Below are positions 45,000 through 52,714 of a stretch of DNA of 64,000 nt, piece by piece. Made by a program: the position numbers and the translations under genes. Under the pieces are notes generated by a model. It searched no databases. It was not told the DNA's origin and saw only the letters and a program-made list of their open reading frames with translations. Position 1 is the first letter of the stretch; each line of letters opens with the position of its first letter. Origin of the DNA: Actinospineispora acaciae DSM 45401 (GTDB taxonomy: Bacteria > Actinomycetota > Actinomycetes > Mycobacteriales > Pseudonocardiaceae); contig NZ_JIAI01000004.1 in NCBI RefSeq assembly GCF_000620785.1, positions 372,001 to 436,000 of the forward strand, read 5' to 3'.

Positions 45000-45008
45000 G
45001 GCACCGCC

Positions 45009-46808
45009 ATGACTTGGCGCGTTCTGCTCGAGATCGTATCGATTCGCCGCCGTCCGGCGGCCGCGCCGCACTGGGCGCTCAGGGCCGGCCAGGTCACGCC
45101 GGCCGGACCGATGTTGATGACCGCCGCGCACGGCGGCCGTACCTACACCCGGCCGTTCCCGCGTCCTGGCGATGCCGTCGCGGGCAACATCGACGCGGCG
45201 GTGACGCGGGCACGGGCCACGGCCGTGCTCGACCCGGCGCACGTGGGCGACATCCGGGGCGCGCTGGGCACCATCCGGCACGGCGACGCGCGCCGCCGGG
45301 TGGGCCTGCCGGCCCGGGTGCGGACGCTGCTGGCGATCGTCGGCCCCGGCCTGATCGTGATGGTCGGGGACAACGACGCCGGCGCGTTCGGCACGTACAC
45401 CCAGGCCGGCCAGGACTACGGCACCCGGCTGTTGTGGACGCTGTTTCTGCTGGTCCCGGTGCTGTATGTGAACCAGGAGATGGTGCTGCGGCTGGGCGCG
45501 GTCACCGGGGTCGGGCACGCCAGGCTGATCCTGGAGCGGTTCGGCCGGTTCTGGGGCGCGTTCAGCGTGATCGACCTGTTCGCGCTCAACGCGCTGACCC
45601 TGGTCACCGAGTTCATCGGGATCGCCCTCGGGCTGTCCTACCTCGGGCTGCCCACCGTGCCGGGGGTGCTGGTCGCGGCGGTGCTGGTGGTGGCCGCCGC
45701 GAGCGCCGGCAGCTTCCGCCGGTTCGAGCGGGCCTGCCTGGTGCTGGTCGGCGGGTCGTTGCTGCTGGTGCCGATCGTGGTGATGGCGCACCCACCGGTC
45801 GGCCGGATCGCCCGCGACTTCGTGCTGCCCGGCCTGCCGGCGGGCGGCGAGCCGTCCACGGTGCTGTTGCTGATCATCGCGATCGTGGGCACCACGGTGG
45901 CGCCGTGGCAGTTGTTCTTCCAGCAGTCCTACCTCGTCGACAAGCGGATCACGCCGAGGTTCATCGGCTACGCGCGGGCCGACCTGTGGATCGGGATCGT
46001 GCTGGTGGTCGTCGGCGCGGTGGCGATGATGGCGTTCTGTGCGGCGGCGTTCGAGGGACGCCCGGAGGCCGGCAGCTTCACCGACGCCGCCGGGGTGGCC
46101 GACGGGCTCGGGCGTTACGTCGGGAACGGCGCCGGGGTGCTGTTCGCGGTGGCGTTGATCGACGCGAGCGTCATCGGCGCGGCGGCGGTGTCGCTGGCCA
46201 CCGCGTACGCGATCGGCGACGTGCTCGGGCTGCGGCACTCGCTGCACCGCCGGCCCCGGGAGGCCAAGGGCTTCTACGCGGTGTTCGCCGGCCTGGTCGT
46301 CGCGGCGGCGGTGATCGTGGTCGTCCCGGGCAGCCCGTTGGGCCTGCTCACCGAGGGCGTGCAGACCCTGGCCGGGGTGCTGCTGCCGTCGGCGACGGTG
46401 TTCCTGCTGCTGTTGTGCAACGACCGCGCCGTGCTCGGCCCGTGGGTCAACGGCCGGGCGATGAACGTCTTCACCTCGGCGGTGGTCGCGGTGCTGGTGA
46501 TGCTCTCGGTCGTGCTCACCGCCTCGGTGGTGTTCCCGGGCATCGGCACCGCCGCGATCCTGGCCGTCCTCGGCGCCGGCACCTGCCTGGCAGTCCCGCT
46601 GGTGATCGTCTACGCCCGGCACGAGACGGCGCCGCGCCCGCGCCCGGCCGACCGCGACGCCAGGGCCGGCTGGCGGATGCCGCCGCTGGGGCTGCTCCCG
46701 CCGCCTCGGCTGGGGCTCGGACGCCGGCTCGGGCTCGGCGTGCTGCGCGGCTACCTGGTCATCGCCGTGGGCATGGTCGTCGTCCGGGTGGTTCAGCTCG
46801 CCCTCTGA
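45009..46808 (+). CDS. NRAMP-family divalent metal transporter, NRMT-like
   Basis: This 599-residue protein has an N-terminal extension of about 105 residues followed by about 11 membrane helices. TM1 reads VGDNDAGAFGTYTQAG, with Asp121-Asn122-Asp123-Ala124-Gly125 where classical NRAMP proteins have DPGN, the Mn2+/Fe2+ site. The unwound TM6 region is WQLFFQQSYLV. NRAMP-related magnesium transporters (NRMTs) also depart from the DPGN motif, and the flanking MgtA-type ATPase and MgtC gene support Mg2+ as substrate. The start at 45009 follows GGGGGCACCGCC; later starts (for example ATG 45114) would remove part of the extension and cannot be excluded. Confidence 0.82.
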   Translation: MTWRVLLEIVSIRRRPAAAPHWALRAGQVTPAGPMLMTAAHGGRTYTRPFPRPGDAVAGNIDAAVTRARATAVLDPAHVGDIRGALGTIRHGDARRRVGLPARVRTLLAIVGPGLIVMVGDNDAGAFGTYTQAGQDYGTRLLWTLFLLVPVLYVNQEMVLRLGAVTGVGHARLILERFGRFWGAFSVIDLFALNALTLVTEFIGIALGLSYLGLPTVPGVLVAAVLVVAAASAGSFRRFERACLVLVGGSLLLVPIVVMAHPPVGRIARDFVLPGLPAGGEPSTVLLLIIAIVGTTVAPWQLFFQQSYLVDKRITPRFIGYARADLWIGIVLVVVGAVAMMAFCAAAFEGRPEAGSFTDAAGVADGLGRYVGNGAGVLFAVALIDASVIGAAAVSLATAYAIGDVLGLRHSLHRRPREAKGFYAVFAGLVVAAAVIVVVPGSPLGLLTEGVQTLAGVLLPSATVFLLLLCNDRAVLGPWVNGRAMNVFTSAVVAVLVMLSVVLTASVVFPGIGTAAILAVLGAGTCLAVPLVIVYARHETAPRPRPADRDARAGWRMPPLGLLPPPRLGLGRRLGLGVLRGYLVIAVGMVVVRVVQLAL

Positions 46809-46831
46809 TCACAGGGAAGGAGCGTGGGGCA

Positions 46832-47548
46832 ATGAGCGTGGCGGAGATGGCGCTGCGGCTGGTCGCCGGGTTCGGGCTCGGCGCGGCCATCGGCATGGAG
46901 CGGCAGTGGCGGGCGCGCGGCGCGGGCCTGCGCACGAACGCGCTGGTGGCCACGGGCGCGGCGCTGTTCGTGCTGTTGTCGACGTACGGCTTCGACGCCG
47001 GCCTGGAGGGTGGGGTGCGGGTGGCCGACCCGACCAGGGTGGCCGCGCAGGTGGTGTCCGGCATCGGGTTCCTCGGTGCCGGGGTGATCCTGCGCGACGG
47101 GCTGAACGTGCGCGGGCTGAACACCGCGGCCACCCTGTGGTGCGCGGCCGCCGTGGGCTCGCTGGCCGGCGCCGGGATGTATCCGGTGGCCGCGTTGGGC
47201 GCGGTGGCCGTGGTGGTGGCCAACCTGCTGCTGCGCCCGCTCGGGCGGCGGCTGGACCGCCAGCCGGCCGGCGGCGACGAGGTGTGCGTGGAGTACCGCT
47301 TCGAGGCGGCGTGCGAGGAGGCCGCCGAGGCGCACATCCGCGCGCTGCTGGTGCAGGCGGTGACCGACACGGCGTTCGGGCTGCGCGGCATCCGCAGCTA
47401 CAACACCGCCACCGACGGCCAGGTCACGGTGGCCGCCGAGCTCACCGCCGACCACCGCGACGACCGCCGGCTCGAACAGGCCGTCAGCCGCCTGAGCCTG
47501 GAGCCGGCCGTCACGTCCGTGACCTGGAGCGCCGTCCAGGACCCGTGA
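46832..47548 (+). CDS. mgtC: MgtC/SapB-family protein
   Basis: This 238-residue protein has four to five N-terminal helices with the family signature: GFGLGAAIGMERQWRARGAG, RTNALVATGAALFVLLSTYG, VVSGIGFLGAGVILRDG, LNVRGLNTAATLWCAAAVGS. A soluble C-terminal ACT-like domain (~150-238) completes the usual architecture. MgtC proteins are induced by low Mg2+ and modulate ATP synthase and membrane potential; they are probably not Mg2+ transporters. GGAAGGAGCG precedes the ATG. It follows the NRAMP gene by 23 bp in the same operon. Confidence 0.92.
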   Translation: MSVAEMALRLVAGFGLGAAIGMERQWRARGAGLRTNALVATGAALFVLLSTYGFDAGLEGGVRVADPTRVAAQVVSGIGFLGAGVILRDGLNVRGLNTAATLWCAAAVGSLAGAGMYPVAALGAVAVVVANLLLRPLGRRLDRQPAGGDEVCVEYRFEAACEEAAEAHIRALLVQAVTDTAFGLRGIRSYNTATDGQVTVAAELTADHRDDRRLEQAVSRLSLEPAVTSVTWSAVQDP

Positions 47549-47585
47549 TCGGCATTGTGGGGCGCCGGAGGGACGGCGTATAAGG

Positions 47586-47600
47586 AGACATCCGATGTCT
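47586..47600. promoter_or_regulatory. FadR/GntR-type operator upstream of the SDR gene
   Basis: AGACATC-C-GATGTCT, a perfect 7-1-7 palindrome 18 bp before the SDR start. The same core (GACATC-G-GATGTC) occurs at 49730-49742 upstream of the FadR-type regulator. Confidence 0.7.
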
Positions 47601-47617
47601 GCGAGAGGTGTGACGGC

Positions 47618-48373
47618 GTGAGTGAGTTGGACGGGCTCAAGGCCATCGTCAGCGGCGGCGGGTCCGGGATCGGGCTGGCCGCCGCGCGGATGCTGGCCGC
47701 CCGGGGCGCCGAGGTGGCCTGCCTGGACCTGGACCCGTCGCGGGTCGGCGCGCCGCTGCTCGGGCTGCGCGCGGACGTCACCGATCAAGAGTCGGTGGAC
47801 TCGGCGGTCGACGCGGCGGTGGCTCGGCTCGGCGGCGGGCTGGACATCCTGGTCAACAACGCCGGCATCGGTGCTCAGGGCACCGTGGAGGCCAACCCGC
47901 TGGACGAGTGGCACCGGGTGCTCGACGTCAACGTGCTCGGCATGGTCCGCCTGACCAGGGCGGCGCTGCCGCACCTGCGCGCGTCGCGGGCCGCCGCGAT
48001 CGTGAACACCTGCTCGATCGCGGCCACCGCCGGGCTGCCGAACCGGGCGCTGTACAGCGCGTCGAAGGGCGCGGTGCAGTCGCTCACGCTGGCCATGGCC
48101 GCCGACCACGTCGGCGAGGGCATCCGGGTCAACTGCGTCAACCCGGGCACGGCGGACACGCCGTGGGTCGGCCGGCTGCTCGCCGCCGCCGACGACCCGG
48201 CCGCCGAGCGCGCGGCGCTGGAGGCCCGCCAGCCGATGGGCCGGCTGGTGTCCGCCGACGAGGTGGCGGCGGCCATCGCGTACCTGGCCGGCCCGGCGGC
48301 GGGCTCCACCACCGGAACCGTGCTCGCCGTCGACGGCGGCATGCAGGGGCTGCGGTTACGCCCGCGTCCGTAG
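47618..48373 (+). CDS. Short-chain dehydrogenase/reductase
   Basis: This 251-residue classical SDR has the nucleotide-binding motif IVSGGGSGIGLAAARML, DILVNNAGIG, the catalytic triad Ser in TCSIAATAGLPN, Tyr-x3-Lys in LYSASKGAVQSLTLAM, and the VNCVNPGTADTPW C-terminal block. Asp near the end of beta2 (VACLDLDP) favours NAD. The GTG at 47618 follows GAGAGG. A palindrome shared with the FadR-type regulator two genes away lies immediately upstream, so that regulator is the likely controller. It overlaps the convergent membrane protein gene by 18 bp. Confidence 0.93.
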   Translation: MSELDGLKAIVSGGGSGIGLAAARMLAARGAEVACLDLDPSRVGAPLLGLRADVTDQESVDSAVDAAVARLGGGLDILVNNAGIGAQGTVEANPLDEWHRVLDVNVLGMVRLTRAALPHLRASRAAAIVNTCSIAATAGLPNRALYSASKGAVQSLTLAMAADHVGEGIRVNCVNPGTADTPWVGRLLAAADDPAAERAALEARQPMGRLVSADEVAAAIAYLAGPAAGSTTGTVLAVDGGMQGLRLRPRP

Positions 48374-48967
48374 CGGCGCCCCGGCGCGCAGGATCCGGTA
48401 CGGCGGCCACAGCGCGACCAGCAGGCCGAGCGCCGCGACCGGGATCAGGTCCAGGCTCAGGGTGGGCAGCGTCCAGGCGCCCAACGCCAGGACCGGCGAC
48501 CACCACGGCACCCGACGGGCCGGCAACCATGCGGCCAGCGTCATCAGGCCGATCGCCGCGAGCACCGACAGCGCGGGGCCGGTCCCGTAGAACATCTGGG
48601 CCGCGCCGGGGACGGCGTCGCGCAACTGGTCGGCGATGACCCCGCGCTCCGCCTTGGTCGAGGCGAGCGCGCCGGCGACCAGGTCGATCACGGCCTGGCC
48701 GACGCCGCAGAGCGCACCCAGCCAGCCGAGCAGCACCAGCCCGGTACCGATCCGGCGCACCGAGGGGCCTGCGTCGGCGAGCAGGCGCCGCAGGGCGTAG
48801 GTCGCCGCCCCGACCGCCAGGTACGAGGCCAGGTAGAAGACGTGGCTGACCGTCCACACCACCCCCGGCGACCGGGTCGGGTCCAGCAGCCGGACGGCGC
48901 CGTAGGCGAACAGCAGGGCCGGGGCGAGCGGCAGGCAGGCGGCGCTCACGCGGTCGGTCACGGACAC
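48356..48967 (-). CDS. Hypothetical membrane protein, about six helices
   Basis: This 203-residue protein has hydrophobic segments at ~12-26 (ACLPLAPALLFAYGAV), 38-57 (VWTVSHVFYLASYLAVGAAT), 72-92, 133-148, 155-171 and 172-190. No conserved motif is recognised. It is preceded by no obvious palindrome and convergent with the SDR gene. The function is unknown. Confidence 0.65.
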   Translation of the reverse strand: MSVTDRVSAACLPLAPALLFAYGAVRLLDPTRSPGVVWTVSHVFYLASYLAVGAATYALRRLLADAGPSVRRIGTGLVLLGWLGALCGVGQAVIDLVAGALASTKAERGVIADQLRDAVPGAAQMFYGTGPALSVLAAIGLMTLAAWLPARRVPWWSPVLALGAWTLPTLSLDLIPVAALGLLVALWPPYRILRAGAPLRTRA

Positions 48968-49022
48968 GGGCCGACGGTATGCGCACGAGCTGGTGGCGGT
49001 CCCGGTTAATTCGGCGGGGCGA

Positions 49023-49718
49023 CTACCGCGCGGACGGCGGCGGCGTGCCGAGCGCTCTGCGCAGCCACTGCTCCACCCCGGCCACGTGGATCGTCGCCCA
49101 CGAGCGCGCCACGTCCGGCTGGCGGGCGGCGATGGCGTCGCAGATGGCGGTGTGCTGCTCGATGGTGCGGGCCACCGCGCCCTCCTGGGTCAGGCCGCGC
49201 CAGATCCGGGCCCGCAGGGTCGGGCCGGTCAGCCCGTCGATCAACGAGCAGAGCACGCCGTTGCCGCTGCCCGCCGCGACCCGCCGGTGGAACTCCAGGT
49301 CGTTGGCCACCAGCGCGTCCAGGTCCGGGTCCGGGTCGAGCTCGGCCAGCACCGCGCGCAGGCCCTCGATCTCCGCCTCCGGCATCGCCACCGCGGCCAT
49401 CGCGGTGGCCGCCGGCTCCAGGATGCGGCGGACCTCGAAGAACTCCAGCACCGAGTCGTCGCGGTGGAAGTCGATCACGAAGCTCATCGCGTCCAGCAGC
49501 AGGTCCGCGTCCAGGCTGGTCACGTAGGTGCCGTCGCCCTGGCGCACGTCCAGCACCCTGATCAGCGACAACGCCCTGACCGCCTCGCGCAGCGAGCTGC
49601 GCGACAGCCCCAGCCGCTCGGCCAGGTCGGCCTCGCGCGGCAGCCGCGCCCCCGGCCCCAGCTCGCCGGAAACGATCATTGCTTTGATCTTCTCGATCGC
49701 TTCGTCTGTGACCGGCAC
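49023..49718 (-). CDS. GntR-family regulator, FadR subfamily (FCD domain)
   Basis: This 231-residue regulator has an N-terminal winged helix (VTDEAIEKIKAMIVSGELGP, DLAERLGLSRSSLREAVRAL) and an FCD sensor domain from ~85 (FEVRRILEPAATAMAAVAM, DLEFHRRVAAGSGN, QHTAICDAIAARQPDVARSW). The FCD metal ligands, Asp/His in DLEFHR and a His in EQHTAI, are present. A GACATC-G-GATGTC palindrome lies 12 bp upstream, between this gene and the divergent amidase; a matching site precedes the SDR gene at 47618. The regulator likely represses all three. Confidence 0.92.
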   Translation of the reverse strand: MPVTDEAIEKIKAMIVSGELGPGARLPREADLAERLGLSRSSLREAVRALSLIRVLDVRQGDGTYVTSLDADLLLDAMSFVIDFHRDDSVLEFFEVRRILEPAATAMAAVAMPEAEIEGLRAVLAELDPDPDLDALVANDLEFHRRVAAGSGNGVLCSLIDGLTGPTLRARIWRGLTQEGAVARTIEQHTAICDAIAARQPDVARSWATIHVAGVEQWLRRALGTPPPSAR

Positions 49719-49729
49719 GGGGCCTCCCG

Positions 49730-49742
49730 GACATCGGATGTC
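49730..49742. promoter_or_regulatory. FadR/GntR-type operator between the regulator and the amidase gene
   Basis: GACATC-G-GATGTC, a perfect 6-1-6 palindrome, the same sequence family as 47586-47600. Located 12 bp upstream of the FadR-type regulator start and 37 bp upstream of the amidase start. Confidence 0.7.
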
Positions 49743-49778
49743 TCAGGGTATCCCCGGCGCGGCGGTTACCGTTGGCCG

Positions 49779-51170
49779 ATGACGAGGGTGCACGCGTTCG
49801 GCGACGACGCGCTGGGCGACCACGACGCGGTGGCGCTCGCCTCGCTGATCAGGGACGGGGAGATCGGCGCGGAGGAGGCGGCGAAGGCGGCCGCCGAGCG
49901 GGCGCTGCGGGTCGAGCCGGCGCTGCGGGCCGTCGAGTTCACCGCGCCCGCGCCGGTCCAGCCGGTGCGCGAAGGGCCGTTCGCGGGCGTGCCGACCTAC
50001 GTCAAGGACAACACCGACGTGCGCGGCATGCCGACCGGCCACGGCACTGCCGCGTTCCGGGCCGGGCCGGCGCGCGCGACCGGTGCGTTCGCCGCCCAAC
50101 TGCTGAGCACCGGGCTGGCCGCGCTGGGCAAGAGCCGGCTGCCGGAGTTCGGTTTCAACGCCAGCACCGAGTTCGCCGACGCCGAGCCGACGCGCAACCC
50201 GTGGCACACCGGCCACTCCAGCGGGGCGTCCTCGGGGGGCGCGGCGGCGCTGGTCGCGGCGGGTGTGGTGCCGATCGCGCACGCCAACGACGGCGGCGGG
50301 TCGATCCGGATCCCGGCGGCGTGCTGCGGGCTGGTCGGGCTGAAGCCGAGCCGGGGCCGGCACCTGGAGAGCCCGCAGGCTCGGTCGATGCCGATCAAGA
50401 TCATCTCCGAGGGGGTGGTGTCCCGGTCGGTGCGCGACACCGCCGCGTTCCTCGCCGCCGCCGAGCGGCACTGGCGCAACCCGGCGCTGCCGCCGTTGGG
50501 GCTGGTGGAGGGGCCGGCGAACCGGCGGCTGCGGGTCGGGCTGGTGCTCGACTCGGTCGGCGGGGTACGGGCGTGCGCGCAGACCCGGGCCGCCGTGCTG
50601 GACACCGCGCGGGCGCTCACCTCGATGGGCCACGACGTCTCGCCGGTTCGGCTGCCCGTGGACGACCGGTTCGTCGCGGACTTCACCCTGTACTGGGGGA
50701 TGCTGGCGTTCTCGGCCGGCGCGTTCGGCCGGTGGACGCTGTCCCGCTCGTTCGACGCCTCGAAGCTGGACGGGCTGAGCGTCGGCCTTGGTCGGTTGTA
50801 CCGGCGTGGGCTGCTCCGCACGCCCGGCATGCTCGCGCGGCTGTCCCGGGTGCGGCGGGCGTACGCGGGGATGTTCGTGCGGCACGAGGTGGTGCTCTCC
50901 CCGGTGCTGGCGCACGTCACGCCGCTTCTCGGCGAGCTGAGCCCGAACGTGCCGTTCGACGAGCTGCTGCACCGGCTGACCCGGTACGTGGCGTTCACGC
51001 CGCTGAACAACATCGCCGGCGCCCCGGCCATCTCGCTGCCGACCGGGGCGTCGTCGGACGGGCTGCCGATCGGCGTGCAGATCTCGGCCGCGCACGGCGA
51101 CGAGCGGACCCTGCTGGAGCTGGCGTTCGCGCTGGAGCAGGACCGGCCGTTTCGGCGGATCCAGGACTGA
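49779..51170 (+). CDS. Amidase signature family enzyme
   Basis: This 463-residue amidase has the Lys-cisSer-Ser catalytic set: Lys in PTYVKDNTDVRGMPTG, cis-Ser in HSSGASSGGAAALVAAGVV, and the nucleophile Ser in NDGGGSIRIPAACCGLVGLK. The C-terminal part includes FTPLNNIAGAPAISLPTG. Such enzymes hydrolyse amides including aminohexanoate cyclic dimers and aryl amides; the substrate is undefined. ATG 49779 is in frame and close to the operator region. It is probably co-regulated with the SDR gene by the FadR-type regulator. Confidence 0.92.
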   Translation: MTRVHAFGDDALGDHDAVALASLIRDGEIGAEEAAKAAAERALRVEPALRAVEFTAPAPVQPVREGPFAGVPTYVKDNTDVRGMPTGHGTAAFRAGPARATGAFAAQLLSTGLAALGKSRLPEFGFNASTEFADAEPTRNPWHTGHSSGASSGGAAALVAAGVVPIAHANDGGGSIRIPAACCGLVGLKPSRGRHLESPQARSMPIKIISEGVVSRSVRDTAAFLAAAERHWRNPALPPLGLVEGPANRRLRVGLVLDSVGGVRACAQTRAAVLDTARALTSMGHDVSPVRLPVDDRFVADFTLYWGMLAFSAGAFGRWTLSRSFDASKLDGLSVGLGRLYRRGLLRTPGMLARLSRVRRAYAGMFVRHEVVLSPVLAHVTPLLGELSPNVPFDELLHRLTRYVAFTPLNNIAGAPAISLPTGASSDGLPIGVQISAAHGDERTLLELAFALEQDRPFRRIQD

Positions 51171-51219
51171 CCGACACGGCTCACGGCGGTTACATGCCCG
51201 GTTGGGTTCACTGGCCGGC

Positions 51220-52188
51220 ATGGCGATCGACGGTTTCGCCGCGCCCGGCTGGCTCGCGCTGCTCGGGCTGGTCGCCGCCGTCACGGCGGGCTACGGCTGG
51301 TCGCAGCGGCGACGGCGGCGCAACATCCTGCGGTTCACCAACCTCGCGCTGCTGGACCGGGTGGTGCCCCGGGCGCCCGGCTGGCCCCGGCACGTGCCGG
51401 CCGCGCTGCTCCTGGTCGCGCTGATCCTGTTGACGGTGGGCCTGGCCGGGCCGACCGCGCAGGCGCAGGTGCCACGCAACCGGGCCACCGTGATGCTGGT
51501 CATCGACGTCTCGCAGTCCATGCGCGCGACCGACGTCGCCCCGTCCCGGCTGGCCGCGGCCCAGGAGGCCGCCACCCGGTTCGTCCGCGAGCTGCCGCCG
51601 ACGGTCAACCTCGGGCTCGAGTCGTTCGCCGGCACCGCGGCCGTCCTGGTGCCGCCCACCACCGACCGCGAGGCCGCCGTCCACCAGATCCAGACGCTCC
51701 AGCTCGCCGAGTCCACCGCCACCGGCGAGGCGCTGGCCGCCGCCCTCAACTCCATCACCGCGTTCAACGCCCAGGTCCCCGGCAGCGAGTCCGGCCCGCC
51801 GCCCGCCCGGATCGTCCTGATGAGCGACGGCAAGCAGAACGTCGGCCGCGACGAGTTCGCGCTCGCCGCCGAGGCCGCCCGCCAGCATGTGCCGATCAGC
51901 ACCATCTCGTTCGGCACCCTGTTGGGGACCATCGACATGGGCGGAGGCATCATCCCGGTGCCCGTGGACGACTCGTCGCTGGCGAGGGTTGCCCAGCTCT
52001 CCGGCGGGCGGTTCTACCCCGCGCAGAGCGGCGCCGAGCTGCACCAGGTGTACGACAACCTCCGCGAACAGATCGGCTACCAGACCGTCGAGGCGGACGT
52101 GAGCAGGCCCTGGCTCGTGCTCGGCACGCTCGTGACCCTGCTCGCCGCCGCTCTCGCCGTCGTTCGTGCCCAGCGCCTGCCGGCCTGA
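51220..52188 (+). CDS. VWA-domain membrane protein (BatA-like)
   Basis: This 322-residue protein has an N-terminal helix (GWLALLGLVAAVTAGYGW), a second helix at ~66-84 (HVPAALLLVALILLTVGLAG), a VWA domain (~95-280) with the MIDAS metal site DVSQSM (DxSxS), a T at STATGEAL and D in VLMSDGKQ, and a C-terminal helix (LVLGTLVTLLAAALAVV). This is the BatA/BatB arrangement seen with MoxR ATPase operons, but no MoxR gene is adjacent. ATG 51220 is preferred to a TTG at 51202. The role is unknown. Confidence 0.88.
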   Translation: MAIDGFAAPGWLALLGLVAAVTAGYGWSQRRRRRNILRFTNLALLDRVVPRAPGWPRHVPAALLLVALILLTVGLAGPTAQAQVPRNRATVMLVIDVSQSMRATDVAPSRLAAAQEAATRFVRELPPTVNLGLESFAGTAAVLVPPTTDREAAVHQIQTLQLAESTATGEALAAALNSITAFNAQVPGSESGPPPARIVLMSDGKQNVGRDEFALAAEAARQHVPISTISFGTLLGTIDMGGGIIPVPVDDSSLARVAQLSGGRFYPAQSGAELHQVYDNLREQIGYQTVEADVSRPWLVLGTLVTLLAAALAVVRAQRLPA

Positions 52189-52283
52189 CTATCGCTGGCT
52201 TTGCCGTGTCCGGACGGCGCGGGTGGCTCCGACCCTGTGGCGAGGCGCCCGGTGTGGGCGCCCTGACGAGCGAGGAGCTACCA

Positions 52284-52679
52284 GTGGCGGATCCGGTTGT
52301 GCACTTCGAGATCATCGGTACCGACCCGACGAAGCTTCGCGAGTATTACGGCGAGCTTTTCGGGTGGGAGTTCGGTGTGGGAGATGCGTCAAGCTTGGAG
52401 GTGTCGGAACCCGGAAACTACGGGTTCGTGGACGGGACGACTACCGGCGATGGGAACGGGATCAACGGCGGCATCGGCGGGGGTGATGGTTATCGGCCGC
52501 GGGTAGTTTTCTACGTTGATGTGCCTGATGTCGAGGCGGCGTTGCGGAAGGCGGAGAGCCTGGGCGGGACGCGGCGGTTCGGGCCTGAGCCGAAGGGCGC
52601 GAAGAAGGGCGAACTCGTGGTAGGGCAGTTCACCGATCCGGAGGGGAACTTGGTGGGGGTGGCTGGGCTCAGTTCGTGA
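52284..52679 (+). CDS. VOC/glyoxalase superfamily protein
   Basis: This 131-residue protein has VOC-like sequence: VVHFEIIGTDPTKLREYYGE followed by LFGWEF, a Gly-rich middle loop (GINGGIGGGDG) and VVFYVDVPDVEAALRKAESL with FTDPEGNLVGVAG at the C-terminus. It is the size of a single two-module VOC unit. GTG 52284 follows GAGGAG. The substrate is unknown; relatives annotated as glyoxalases mostly lack proven lyase activity. Confidence 0.88.
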   Translation: MADPVVHFEIIGTDPTKLREYYGELFGWEFGVGDASSLEVSEPGNYGFVDGTTTGDGNGINGGIGGGDGYRPRVVFYVDVPDVEAALRKAESLGGTRRFGPEPKGAKKGELVVGQFTDPEGNLVGVAGLSS

Positions 52680-52714
52680 CCGTGCGCGTCGTTCGAAAAT
52701 CCCACCAACGCGGG

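Noticed and set aside
44809..45008. M-box or manganese riboswitch ahead of the NRAMP gene
   Set aside because: No conserved M-box or yybP-ykoY core sequence was found; the leader contains small ORFs and short hairpins instead.
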